Below, one piece after another: positions 11,698 through 24,188 of a stretch of 64,000 nt of DNA. The notes under the pieces were generated by a model, which was given only the letters and a program-made list of their open reading frames with translations, did no database searches and was not told where the DNA came from. Made by a program: the position numbers and the translations under genes. Positions within the stretch are counted from its first letter, which is position 1. Every line of letters starts with the position of its first letter. The DNA comes from Calycina herbarum (Eukaryota; Ascomycota; Leotiomycetes; Helotiales; Pezizellaceae): NCBI GenBank assembly GCA_001414485.1, contig LLEY01000063.1, positions 273,220 through 337,219 on the forward strand, written 5' to 3'.

Positions 11698-14600
11698 AAC
11701 TATTCTAATAAAAGTTAATATTAAAGAATACTACTTAGATATATAATTCGATATTATTAAAATAGAGAGTAAGAAAGTAATACTTAGTATACTATAGATT
11801 TAGGAATATAATCTAGATATTAACTAGAAGGCTTAGATAATAACCTTTAGTTAATATAATTACGTAGGTTTATAATTATAACTATAAGACTAGAACGAGG
11901 TTAGCGCTACCTCTTCTAATATACTAGGATACCTTATCTAGGGTTCTCTATAGATTAGTAGAACAGCTGATAATAAAATACCTATATAGTATAAAGAATT
12001 TAAAGCTTTGTTTGAAAACCTAGAAGACTTATAAGCCTTACTAGAATATTACTTATAAGATTATAAGATCAAAATAAAAGAGGGTTATTACCTTTTAAAG
12101 TAGAAGCTTTAGTTATATAAAGAAAGGTATTAAGAAAGAATATATTAGAAAATCTAAGTTACTAATTATCTTAAATATACTTATTATTAAGAAAAAGAAC
12201 GACCTAGAGAGGAGAGTATATATTAATTACTAAGAAGTAAATTATACTATAGTTAAGGACGCTTATCTACTACTAGCTAGCTAATACTTATAAGATAAGT
12301 TAGATAAGGTAGTACGATTTATAAAGTTAGATTAATAAAATACTTATAAACTTATATAAATAAAGGTCAGTAATAAATAGAAAATAGTATTCGCTTTATT
12401 ATTAGGCTTTTACGAATATATAGTTATACTATTTAGACTATATAACGTACTAGCTATATATTAGAGATAGAATAATAATATTTTAGAAGATCTTCTAAGA
12501 GTAATAGTAATCTATTATCTAGATAATATTCTAATCTTCTTAGAAAAAGAAGAGATATATAAGAGAAGTTCTACGTTAGCTACTTAGAGTAGATTCCTAT
12601 CTTAAACTCTTAAAATACGAGTTTAGAGTAACTTAGACACTTTTCCTAGAATAGGTATTTAACCTAGAAAAAATAGAAATAGATCTAGTAAAGATCTAGG
12701 ATAGCTTAAACTAGAAGTTACTAGAGAATATTAAGAATATATAGTCTTTCTTTAGATTTATAAACTTCTACTATCTATTTATCTAAGACTATATAAAGAT
12801 TACTAAACTAATATTAGTACTAGTAAAAAAGGCTATTAAGTTTATTTAGAATAAATAGACTAAGAACGCTTTTTAGATAATTAAAGCAAGGTTTATAGAA
12901 AAACCTAATATAATTAAAATAGACGTCTTAGATATAGTAGTAGATACGATTCACTTATAACTAAATAATAAAGAGAAACTTATATCTATTATATATTATT
13001 CTAAAATATTTAACCTAGTATAATAAAACTATAGTATCTTTAATAAAGAATTACTTACTATTATATTAGCTTTAGAATACTAGAGAATCTATTTATAGCT
13101 AGTAAAATACTAAGTTATAGTTTTATCTAATTATAAGAACTTTAGAATATTTATAATAACTAAGGAACTTATAACTAGATAGTTAGCTAGATAGTTAGAG
13201 ATATTAGAAGGTTTTAATATTATTATTTATTATATAAAGAGAATATTAAATACTTAAGCTAATACTCTTAGCTAGAAACCTAGATATAAAGGAGATAAGA
13301 AGTATAAGAAGATTACGATCTTAAAAACTCTTGAAAATAGAGATCTAGCTCTAATAGTCTATAAGGTTATAGTTCTAGGGGAAGTTAACCTTTAGAGGAA
13401 TAAAATTTAAAACGCTTAGGAAAAGAAACGACCTTAGGTACTTTAGGAAGAATAGAACTATAAAGACAGGTATAAGAAAAGGAAACTTTAGATTCTTAAA
13501 TTATATATAAAGGAATTTGTTAAAGAATACTATATAGTACTAGTATATAGTTATTAGGGAATTCGTAGAACTCTCTAGTAGATAAAGAAATATTATTATA
13601 TTAATTAATTATCTATAATAGTTAAAGAAGTAATAGTAGAGTATAATATCTATACTAGGAATAAGGCTTCCTACTATATATCTTATAAATAGATAAACAC
13701 TACTCTAATACTATAGTTATCTTAGAAATTAATATCTTAGGATTTTATTATTAAACTCTTAAAATCTAAAGATCTAATAATAGAAGTTAAGTATAACTTA
13801 ATCCTAGTTATTATAGAACGACTTACGAAGTATATAATTCTAGTACTATATATAGAGTTAAGTATAGCTAAGGAATTAGTATTCGTATTTCTTAAAAGAA
13901 GTAGTCTTAAGATATAGACTACTAGAAGAAATAATATTAGATAGAGATAAGCTCTTTATATTAAAATTCTAGATCGCTCTTATAGAATAATTAGATATAA
14001 AAAGGAAGCTTTTAATAGCTTTCTACCCCTAGATAAATAGAGGAAACGAACGTATAAACTAGGTAGTTAAAACATACCTTTATTATTATATAAACTACTA
14101 GTAAGATAATTAGGTAGAACTACTACCTTTAGTATAGTTTACTTATAATAGTTTAGTAATAGAAATAATACTTATTATACTATTCTATACTAACTTTAGA
14201 TATAAATTACTAGTATATTAAGAACTACTATCTATAACTATCGATAATTAGCTTACTTATATTTAGGTCTTAAAAATCAAAAGCCTATATAAAGAACTTA
14301 TAGAGGACTTATAGTTTATAGCTAAGAGAAATATATACTACTATAATAAACGACGTAGTTAGAAGCTAATACTAAAAGAGAGAGATAAAGTCTATTTAGT
14401 ACGAAAAAACATCGATATAAAAAGACTAAGTAATAAACTAGACTATAAAAAACTTAGACTATTTAAAATTAAATAAGTTAAAGAACCTTTGAATTATAAA
14501 CTAGTGCTACTAAAAACGATGAATATCTATCTAGTATTCTATATATCCTTACTTAAACTAGTACTACTAGGGGTACTACTAGCTCTATTTATAGAAATTT

Positions 14601-15284
14601 AACTAGTAAATCTAAATACTAAATATAAAGTTAAAAGGATTCTTAACTATAGACTTATTAGAGGATAGGTTAAGTATTTAATTAAATAGTTAGATTACCT
14701 ATATTTAGAAAACACTTAGGAACTAAGAAATAACCTTAACTATTACCTAGTGAAACTTTAGAAGTTCTACCGATAAAACCTAGAGCTGTCTAGAACTTAG
14801 AACCTAGGTTAGATAGAGAGACATTGTTAGAAAGAACTTGTTTAACGAAAGAGGTAATTTCAAAAGCAGGAAACTAAGGAGACAAAGACTTAGGAGGAGG
14901 ACTTGACAGAGGAGGACTCGGAGAAGTAAGAGGAGGTCGTTTACGTATCAGACCGAAGAAGAACCGACACATAGGTTTTCAGGGCCTAGGAGAGGAAACG
15001 ACAAGATAGCTAGAACTATTATAGAATCTTTTTAACCGAATATACTCGGAACAACGAGAGGATTTAGAAAGCTCTAAGAAGCAGCGGCGAGACTGTTTTT
15101 AACAAAATAAACAAGTCTCTACTAGACGTTACGTAGACTTAATTTATATAGTAAGAGCTAGACGCTCTTTTTATTTAGTATAGAAAGAAGATATACTATA
15201 TATAAAGGAAGATTATTAACCTTCTAACGGAATTTCCTTAGTTATATATTAGTATAAGAATACGCTAATCTAAGAAGAGGATAG
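11698..15284 (+). pseudogene. RIP-inactivated pol region of element B
   Basis: Continues the pol frame of element B after the Fot1-like insertion: end of protease, reverse transcriptase (YLDN near 12510-12550), RNase H, integrase and chromodomain-like tail (about 14610-14775). It is shorter than in A because of small internal deletions, for example near 12890-12910 and 12570. The final 450 bases are glutamate-codon-rich and unlike the other elements. All frames are closed by TAG/TAA. Confidence 0.75.
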
Positions 15285-15665
15285 TATTACGAATTATATA
15301 TTAATACGTAACTAGTAAAGTCTAGGCGACGTTCTAATAGGACAAGTACTATTAGAACCTAGAAAGAAGAGGATTGAAAATGTTAGATATATAATCTACG
15401 GATTTTATTACATCTATATTACGTGACTTAGTCAGGTACGGTTAGGTAATAGAGTCTAGTTTTAGAAGCCCTGGAATTAGAGTCGGACTCTATCTTTAGA
15501 ACTTCTATAGAATAGGACTCTAAAACGGGAACGAAGGTTCTATATAAGACTAGCACGTCTGCTATTAGATAGGAGCTTCGTACTTAACTTTAGTTATTAA
15601 TCTTATTATCTTATTTAATATCTCTAATATAAGTAACGAGTTTACTTCTAAGTAAATAACCCGGC
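15285..15665 (+). repeat. 3' LTR of element B, first part
   Basis: Starts TATTACGAATTATATTAATACG (shown here only in part: TATTACGAATTA) after the purine tract AAGAAGAGGATAG, and carries the same B-specific block as 320-776. It is cut at 15665 by element C and resumes at 22372. Confidence 0.9.
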
Positions 15666-16112
15666 TGTTACGAATTACGTTATACGTAGTAAGTAGTCTA
15701 GACAGCGCTTTAATAGAACAAGGTATAATATCCAGGAAATAGAAGGTAGTATAGAAGAGAATTAATAATATAAAGGTATTTAGATATTCTAGGATCTTAC
15801 TGTTAGATAACTGTTAAAGGTTACGTAATAGATCTCGTTAGATCCTATAGAGGATCTAAAGGGATCTAGAGATCCGGGCTTATATAGGGATCTAGGTAGT
15901 ACGAAGAGTTCTATATATACTAGCACGTCTACTACTTAGATAAAAGCTTCGTACTTAACTTTAGTTATTAATCTTATTATCTTATTTAATATTTTTGATA
16001 TAAGTAACGAGTTTACTTCTAAGTAAACAACCTAGCGTATCGGTCCTTCTTACCTATATACTAACCTTTGAGACTTAGTTATCTTTATTTAGTTTATTTG
16101 AGTTTTGTTATA
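15666..16112 (+). repeat. 5' LTR of element C
   Basis: 447 bp, from TGTTACGAATTACG to GTTTTGTTATA. The length equals the 3' LTR exactly. Confidence 0.9.
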
Positions 16113-16147
16113 CTTTGAGTACCTAGCTTAGAAGTATAGCTGATATA

Positions 16148-19100
16148 ATGTCGAAAACTACGCTATCCTTAGGTTTAACTCCTATACTACCCCTAGTGCT
16201 AATAATACTAGTAGTACTAGTTACTACTCTTAGGAAGGAAGTAAAATTACTAGTACTAAAGACGTTTAACAGCTCCCTAGAAAAACTTGCTAAGTTTATT
16301 ATAAAAGCTTTAATATACTTAAACTTTTATTTAGTATAGTTTACTTATAAAACTAATTAAGTTATATAGCTTACTACTCGTCTTAAGAGAGTAGTATATA
16401 ACTAGATAGAGCTATATTTAGAAGATTTTTAGAAGAATAAAACTTCGAATAGAAAAGTATTAAACCTTATAAGTAAAAGCACTTAAAGATTGTTTTTAAC
16501 CGTTGCTAGATTTAAGAAAGAAATTAATTAGACGTTTATAGATATAGATTTAAAGAAAAAAGCGGTATAAGCTTTATATAGCCTCTGATAAAAGAGGTTA
16601 GCAGCTAAATACATATTAATATTCTAGTAATACTCTATACGTCTTAGTTAGAACAATAAAGCCTTATATAAGTAGTACTATAGAGGATTAAAGAATAGTA
16701 TTAAGAATAAATTAGCTAGGGATAACTTCTTAGATATACTTAATAAGTTAACTAACGATGTAATTAAGATTAATAATCGGAATTATAAGTAGAGTCTAGA
16801 GAAAAAGGGTAGTTATAGATATTAATATTAAGGAAAAGGTAGAAAAAAGAACTATAGAGATCCTATAGAAGTTAACGCTACTTAGAAACGTTAGGTCTAA
16901 GGAAAAGGAACTTAAGATAGAGATCTACTAAGAAAAGAGCTTTTCTAGAAAAAGCGAGATCGTTGTTATAAGTAGAACTTATATTATAACTATAGCCTTT
17001 CTAGCTATAAAGTAAATAAGTATAGTAAGAAGAAAGACTCTAAAGAGAAACAAGCTAACGCTACTATCTAAAAAGAAGTAGCTTTACTAGAAAGAGTTAA
17101 ACTTATAGACGAAGAACTTAAGGCTAGAGGATATAGTACGTAGATTATAATAGATGTTTTAGATATATTAACAGATACTATATACCTATAACTAAGTAAA
17201 GAAATCGAGTTCCTAGATAGTAAGGTATAGGATACTAATAATAGTAGAGATCCACTTCTTAAAGAATATTATAATATATAATCGGAAATAGAATATAGAT
17301 TACCTCTTTAAGTAGAATATAAGTTACTACTATTAATAAGTTTATTAGAGTTATTAGAATCAGAATCTAATTTATTAGAAGTAAATCTAAGAATATATAA
17401 GCTTAAATAAGACAAGATATAGGTATTTATTAGAACCTTTAAAAGAGAGAATAGATAGGTATATATAAAAAACTAAAAACCCGATTTCTAGAGCCTATAT
17501 TCTACTTAAGGAATCAACTCTACTATGTTAACTACTTATAAAATAGTTTAGAATAAATAAGATAGAATAATATTAATAAGCCTTATTACTAGAAAGGAAA
17601 CCATCGAATTTAAAAAACCTGGACTAGAATAAGCAGTATTTAGTAAGCTATCTAGTCTATCTGAAATAAGAGATATTTAGATAGTTATAAATCTTTAGAA
17701 AGAAACCAGCTTATAGTAATAGTAGAGTCCTAATAGCTTTATAGAATACCTAAAACCTAGTTTCTTAGGTACGCTACCTGATAATAAGAAAGCTATACTA
17801 GAAATAGGAGGCTAGTATACTATAGTCGCTTTAGTTAGAAAAGTCGAGGTAATATTTTAAGAATTAAGAAATAGAAAGTTATTTAATATAATCTTCTAAG
17901 AGACGAATAAATATAATATAGACTAAGAAACGGAGTTAGTATAGAGAGAGCTCTACTAACTAATAATTAGAGAACTAAACGCTATCTCTAGAGAAAGTTA
18001 GTTAGTTATAACTATGAAAATTAAAAGAAAGGAACTTTAAGTTATAATTAATTTTAAAGTAATAAGTAATTTCCTCTCTCTAATAGTTTTAAAAAAGCTA
18101 AATATTCTAATTAAGAATATAAAACTATACTACTTAGAAGTAGTCGATAGAATAGACATTACTTACTAAGACGAGATTATTAATTAGTAAACTATTCTAA
18201 TAAAGGTTAATATTAAAATAGAAAATAAGGAAGTAATACTTAGTATACTATAGATTTAAGAATATAATCTAGATATTAATTAAAAGGCTTAAATAATAAC
18301 CTTTAGTTAATATAATTATATAAGATCGTAATTATAACTATAAGACTAGAATAAGGTTAGTACTACCTCTTCTAAGACACTAGAACACCTTATCTAAGGT
18401 CTTCTATAAGTTAGTAAGAAAGCTAATAATAAAATACCTATATAGTATAAAGAATTTAAGGCTTTGTTTAAAAACTTAGAAGACTTATAAGCTTTACTAG
18501 AACATCGCTTATAGGATTATAAGATTAAATTAAAAGAGGGTTATTACTTCTTAAAGTAAAAGCTTTAGTTATATAACTAGAAAAGCCTATAAAGAATAGA
18601 AAGTTATATAAAAGAAGGTATTAAAAAGGGATATATTAGAAAATCTAAGTTACTAATTACCTTAAATATACTTATTATTAAGAAGAAAGACAACTTAGAT
18701 AAAAGAGTATATATTAATTATTAAGAAGTAAATTATACTATAGTTAAGGACGCTTATCTACTACTACTTAGCTAGTACTTATAAGATAAGTTAGGTAAGG
18801 TAGTACGATTTATAAAACTAGATTAATAAAACGTCTATAAACTTATATAAATAAAAGTTAGAGACGAATAGAAGATAGTATTTATCTTACTATTAGGCTT
18901 TTATAAATATATAGTTATACTATTTAAACTCTATAATATACTAGCTATATATTAGAGATAAAATAATAATATTTTAAGAGATCTTTTAAAAGTAATAGTA
19001 ATCTATTACTTAGATAATATCCTAATCTTTTTAGAAAAAGAAAAAGAATATAAGAGATATATTAAAGAAGTTTTATAATAACTTATAAAAGTAAACTCTT

Positions 19101-21270
19101 AGTTAAAACTCTTAAAATATAAGTTTAAAGTAATTTAAATACTTTTCCTAAAATAGGTATTTAACTTAAGAAAAATAGAAATAGATCTAGTAAAGATTTA
19201 AGATATCTTAAACTAGAAGTTACTAAAGAATATAAAAGATATATAGTCCTTCTTTAGATTTATAAACTTCTACTATCTATTTATCTAAGACTATATAAAG
19301 ATTACTAAACTAATATTAGTACTAATTAAGAAGGCTATTAAGTTTATTTAGAATAAATAAGCGAAGAATACTTTTTAGAAAATTAAAGTAAGATTTATAA
19401 AAAAACCTATTTTATATAATTTTAATATAGATAAACCTAGTATAATTAAAATAAATATCTTAGATATAGTAGTAGATACGATTTACTTATAACTAAATAA
19501 TAAAGGAAAACTTATATCTATTATATATTATTTTAAAATATTTAACCTAGTATAATAAAACTATAGTATCTTTAATAAGGAATTACTTATTATAGTATTA
19601 GCTTTAGAATACTAGAGAATCTATTTATAGCTAGTAAAATACCTAGTTATAATTTTATCTAACTACGAAAACCTTAGAACGTTTATAATAACTAAGAAAC
19701 TTATAATAAGATAATTAGCTAGATAGTTAAAAATATTAGAAGGATTTAATATTATTATTTAATATATAAAGGGAATATTAAATACTTAAGCTAATACTCT
19801 TAGCTAGAAACCTAGATACGAGAGAAATAAAGAGTATAAGAAGATTATAATCTTAAAAACTCTTAAGAATAGAGACTTAGTACCTACTATATATAAGATA
19901 GTAGTAATAAATAATATCTAGATAAATAAGATTTAAAATATATATAAAGGTTATAACTAGTACGTAAAAGGGAAATTATAAGTTCCTAGCTCGTATATAA
20001 AGGAATTTATATAGGAATACTATACTACGCCTACTTATAGTTATTAGGGAATTCGTAGAACTCTTTAAAGAATAAGATAATACTACTATATTAATCAACT
20101 ATCTACGATAGTTAAAGAAGTAATAATAGAATATAATACCTATACTAGGAATAAGGCTTCCTACTATACTTCTTATAGATAGATAAACACTACTCTAATA
20201 CTATAAGTATCTTAGAGATTAATATCTTAAGATTTTATTATTAAGCTTTTAAAATCTAAAGATCTAATAATAAGAATTAAGTATAATTTAATCCTAGTTA
20301 TTATAAAACAACTTATAAAATATATAATTTTAGTATTATATATAGAGTTAAGTATAGCTAAGGAATTAGTATTTATATTCTTAAAAGAAGTAGTCTTAAG
20401 ATATAGACTACTAGAAGAAATAATATTAGATAGAGATAAGCTCTTTATATTAAAATTCTAGATCGCTCTTATAAAATAATTAGATATAAAAAGGAAGCTT
20501 TTAATAGCTTTCTACCCCTAGATAAATAGAGGAAACGAACGTATAAACTAGGTAGTTAAAACATACCTTTATTATTATATAAACTACTAGTAAGATAATT
20601 AGGTAGAACTACTACCTTTAGTATAGTTTACTTATAATAGTTTAGTAATAGAAATAACACTTATTATACTATTCTACGTTAACTTTAGGTATAAATTAGT
20701 AGTATATTAAGAACTACTATTAACGACTATTAATAACTAGCTTACTCGAGTTTAAGTCTTAAAATCAAAAGTCTATATAAAGAACTAGTAGAGGACTTAT
20801 AGTTTATAGTAGAAAGAAATATATACTACTATAATAAACGACGTAGTTAGGAGCTAATACTAAAAGAGAGGGATAGAGTCTATTTAGTATAGAGAAATAT
20901 TAATATAAAAAGACTAAGTAATAAACTAGATTATAAAAAACTTAGACTATTTAAAATTAAATATATTAAAGAACCTTTAAATTATAAATTAGTACTATTA
21001 AAGATAATAAACATTTATCTAGTATTCTATATATCCTTACTCGAACTAGTACTACTAGGAGTATTACTAGCTTTACTTATAGAAATTCAACTAGTAAACC
21101 TAAATACTAAGTATAAAGTTAAGAGGATTCTTAACTATAAGCTTATTAGAGAATAAGTTAAGTACTTAATTAAATAGTTAGATTACCTATATTTAAAAAA
21201 CACTTAAGAACTAAGAGGTAATCTTAACTATTACTTAGTAGAACTTTAGGAATTCTACTAACGAAACCTA
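16148..21270 (+). pseudogene. RIP-inactivated gag-pol of element C
   Basis: The first 63 codons (16148-16339) remain open and start MSKTTLSLGL. This is only the gag N-terminus before the first RIP-type stop and is not an independent gene. The rest follows the order gag zinc knuckle (near 16980-17025), protease, RT, integrase and chromodomain, with stops throughout. Missense changes at catalytic positions (YLDD to YLDN) show it is dead. Confidence 0.82.
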
Positions 21271-21289
21271 GGTTTACCTATATCTTATA

Positions 21290-21840
21290 ATTTAAAGGAA
21301 AGGCCTTAAGAAAGGCTAGGTTAAGACCTATCTTAGATTAGGAACCGACAGGAATAGGCAGGGCTACTAGGTAGGCGACCTCTGCCTCTTACTATTCTTT
21401 TTCCTCTTTCTCTTTCTTCTCTTTCTCTTTCTTTTCTACCTCCTTAGCAGCGTCGAGTTTGTTAAGAAAACAAAGCCTTTAATAAGACATTTTACGCTGC
21501 CTTTCTTTTAGAAAGGCCTTCTACTTTCGTAATCGTAGAATCCTTGTTATTACCTCCTCCTCCTCTCTCTCTAGCTTCTTCTCTTATTTTTTAATAGAGG
21601 CTTAGTCGCTAGTATAAGGAACGTTCTTCTCTTAGGCGTCGTCGGTCCTATTATATTTTAGTTTTAACTAAACGTATTTAGAATATTAAGAGGATTAGAA
21701 GGAATCTATAAAACATCTACGCTTTTAGGAAGCGTAGTAAGAGTATAGTAATATTTTATTATAAACTATTTTAATACTTTTTATAAGAAGTATACGTTCT
21801 TCTTTCTTCTTTTATATAGAGTAGGATATAATAGAAAGGA
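21290..21840 (-). pseudogene. Antisense ORF relic in the 3' segment of element C
   Basis: Homologous in position and sequence to the antisense frame of element A: a lysine/glutamate-rich coiled coil on the strand opposite to pol, between the chromodomain and the 3' LTR. The expected ATG has become ATA and several stops are present. Confidence 0.55.
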
Positions 21841-21919
21841 AAGGATGCTACTAGTACTCTAACCGAGTTCCTTAGCTTATACTTAAGTATAAGGATACGC
21901 TAGGCTAAGAAGGGGATAG

Positions 21920-22366
21920 TGTTACGAATTACGTTATATATGATAAGTAGTCTAGATAGCGCTCTAATAGGATAAGGTATAATATCTAGGAAATAGAAGG
22001 TAGTATAGGAGGGAATTAGTAATATAAAGGTATTTAAGTATTCTAGGATCTTACTATTAGATAACTATTAAAGGTTATATAATAGATCCTGTTAGATCCT
22101 ATAAGGGATCTAAAGAGATCTAGAGATCTAGGCTTATATAGGGATCTAGGTAGTATAAAGAGTTCTATATATACTAGTATATCTACTACCTAGATAGGAG
22201 CTTCGTACTTAACTTTAGTTATTAATCTTATTATCTTATTTAACATCTTTAATATAAGTAACGAGTTCACTTCTAAGTAAACAACCTAGTATATCAGTAC
22301 TTCTTACCTATATACTAACCTTCGAGACTTAGTCATCTTTGTTTAGTTTGTTTAAGTTTCGTTACA
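21920..22366 (+). repeat. 3' LTR of element C
   Basis: 447 bp, TGTTACGAATTACG to GTTTCGTTACA, keeping the unmutated terminal CA. It is preceded by the purine tract AAGAAGGGGATAG. Confidence 0.9.
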
Positions 22367-22371
22367 CCGGC

Positions 22372-22447
22372 GTATCTATATTTCTTATCTATATATTAAC
22401 CTTCGAGACTTAGTTACCTTTGTTTAGTTTATTTAAGTTTCGTTATA
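22372..22447 (+). repeat. 3' LTR of element B, last 76 bases
   Basis: Resumes the LTR cut at 15665 and ends GTTTCGTTATA. It is followed by CTAGG, the target duplication of element B. Confidence 0.9.
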
Positions 22448-22452
22448 CTAGG

Positions 22453-23505
22453 TTATTAAACTAATAAGTAATAGATAGACAAATAATAAGATAGGTCTAG
22501 AATAGTTAAAACACTTTAATAAATATACTACTACTTATATAAAGAGGCTATATTAAATGCTTATTCTTAATAGATATAAGAGTTACGAATCGGCTAAGTT
22601 CTAAGAATACTATAAGGTATATAATATTACAACTCTTAGACTACCTTCTCACTTGTTCTATCTAACCTAGCTACTTGATATTAGATGCTTTAGTATCTTA
22701 AAGCGGGTATACGGTTAGCAGATTAAGACGTTTATTAAGGCCTATATTAACTATATTACGAAGGTAGAGTTCTTTCTAGCCTTTATAGCAGTATATAAGG
22801 AATTAATAATAGCCTAAAACGCTTAGACTAGATTTCGTAGAGCTGGCTTAGTACCTTTTAACCTATAGGCTGTGATTTTAAAGCTTAATATGAAGTTATA
22901 GACTCTAATACTCTCTAGACCCTCTACTGCTAATACTAACTCTTAGGTCTCCTAGACCCCTTCTAATCTAGCTAAAGCTCTTTTACAAACAACCCTTATT
23001 TAAAATAGAATTGCCTATTACTAAGGAAGCTCGCTAACTCCACTTTTCGAGACAGTTACTATGTTAGTAAAGAGTATAGAGAGAATAGCCTATGAAATAA
23101 CCCTTTTATCTACAGAGGTATATATACTTCGAGCAGTAAACGAAGCCCTAAGCAAGCGTCGTAGAGCTAAAAAGGCTCGTATACGTCAAGGTAGTATACT
23201 TATTATAGAGGATATATAAGATGTTATATTATAAAAGCACGTAGATAAGCAGGTACAACGCGACGTACGTACGGCGAGGGGGAGTCGTAAAGAGGAGCAA
23301 TCGTCTAGGCGGCATTATAGGATTTATAGAAAAGCTAGTTATAATACACGAACTTGTTAAGAAGCTATAGATGTATCTAGTTTATCGGATTCCGATTAGT
23401 TTTAGTTAATTTAATATGTTGTAGTTGATTTATTAATGTTTAAAGTTTAATGCTAAGGAAAAGTAGGCGACTCGATGATATAGGCGACTCGATGATAAAC
23501 CACGT
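22453..23505 (+). mobile_element. Fot1/pogo-type DNA transposon, right part
   Basis: Continues the transposase interrupted at 319. Readable blocks include SYESAKFQEYY, TKVEFFLAF, FRRAGLVPFNLQAV and LSKRRRAKKARIRQG, which match the C-terminal half of fungal Fot1-type transposases. Much of this region is only lightly mutated. The element closes with subterminal repeats (GGCGACTCGATGATA twice) and the inverted end ...CACGT at 23501-23505, followed by TA. The second catalytic Asp appears as Asn (LILN), so the protein would be inactive. Confidence 0.85.
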
Positions 23506-24188
23506 TAACTTTATTTTTATTTTTAGAAAAATAGTAAGACTAAGCATTCTATTAGCTCTCGGCCAGAAGAACTATTTTCCGCCGATAATCGATATATTAT
23601 CAGTTGTTCTTTGAAATCCGGTATCGATCAGATTACTTAATACGATACAATAAATATCGTAGACCCCCCCCGATATGCCACCGGTAATATCGCCGCCCAA
23701 GTCTGTGATCAGGAGGTTATCCTTATGTTATCCTTTATCATTTGCTCAAACTCAAATCAATACAACTTGGAATGACCCCGTCATAGAATTCTTGACTTAA
23801 GGTTCGCACTGGCTGTTTCTTGACCTCGAATTTATTGCCACTTAAATTCCGATTGCCTTTGTGATCATGACTAACTTGCTCCAAAGTAACTCATTGATGA
23901 GCAATTATGTGACTCAAAGGATCTGGAAAACGCAGAATATATGACCCTTGTTTGCTGAGCGCGAATATCGATTCTCAAGAAGCTTCTTCGAGTCTCGGCA
24001 GCTACTAGGCTAACGATTGTCCCCGCTATGTTGTCGCATAGAAGCAACATTTGATTGCGAAGGAGAGAGTTAGTCAAGCCGTCGTAAAATATAGACAATA
24101 CCATGGAAGATAAATCCAAGCTTCATTCTCATGAAATCATTTAATTCTAATTACGTTCTCATGTGAAAGGCCTAGGTTTCGTAACTAG
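23506..24188. other. Intergenic, border of transposon stack and genes
   Basis: Base composition returns to normal immediately after the Fot1 terminus. I see no supported gene here; a run of eight C residues lies at about 23666-23673. An 82-codon open stretch on the minus strand has no recognisable domain. Confidence 0.5.

Larger units (their letters stand above)
15666..22366 (+). mobile_element. Element C: complete Ty3/Gypsy chromovirus inside the LTR of B
   Basis: Two 447-bp LTRs (15666-16112 and 21920-22366) flank RIP-damaged gag-pol. The 5-base target duplication CCGGC is perfect (15661-15665 and 22367-22371). The outer LTR ends TGTTACGAATTACG and GTTTCGTTACA are almost unmutated. Remnants include a gag start at 16148, RT YLDN near 19004-19050 and a chromodomain near 21111-21260. 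The last 600 bases before the 3' LTR match the 3' segment of element A, including the antisense frame. Confidence 0.92.
320..22447 (+). mobile_element. Element B: Ty3/Gypsy chromovirus carrying nested insertions
   Basis: LTR retrotransposon with a 457-bp 5' LTR (320-776) and a 3' LTR split into 15285-15665 and 22372-22447 (381+76 = 457 bp). The internal sequence runs 777-2485, 10192-10552 and 11698-15284 once younger insertions are removed. Five-base target duplications CTAGG flank it. Remnants include a gag zinc knuckle near 1637-1680 with Cys changed to Tyr, an RT motif YLDN (from YLDD) near 12510-12550, and a chromodomain-like tail near 14610-14775. After about 14800 its 3' segment differs from elements A, C and D and is less AT-rich. 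It is coding-dead: stops of TAG/TAA type occur throughout. Confidence 0.9.

Noticed and set aside
16148..16339. 63-codon hydrophobic open frame as a small membrane protein gene
   Set aside because: It is the RIP-altered N-terminus of gag in element C; other copies align to it and the apparent hydrophobicity comes from C-to-T changes.
1..23505. AT-rich stretch with almost no genes as a possible centromere
   Set aside because: The whole stretch is explained by identifiable nested transposons with target duplications; RIP accounts for the AT bias. No unexplained unique AT-rich core remains in the window.
23871..24119. 82-codon minus-strand open frame next to the HET gene
   Set aside because: No domain, no splice partners and unremarkable composition.
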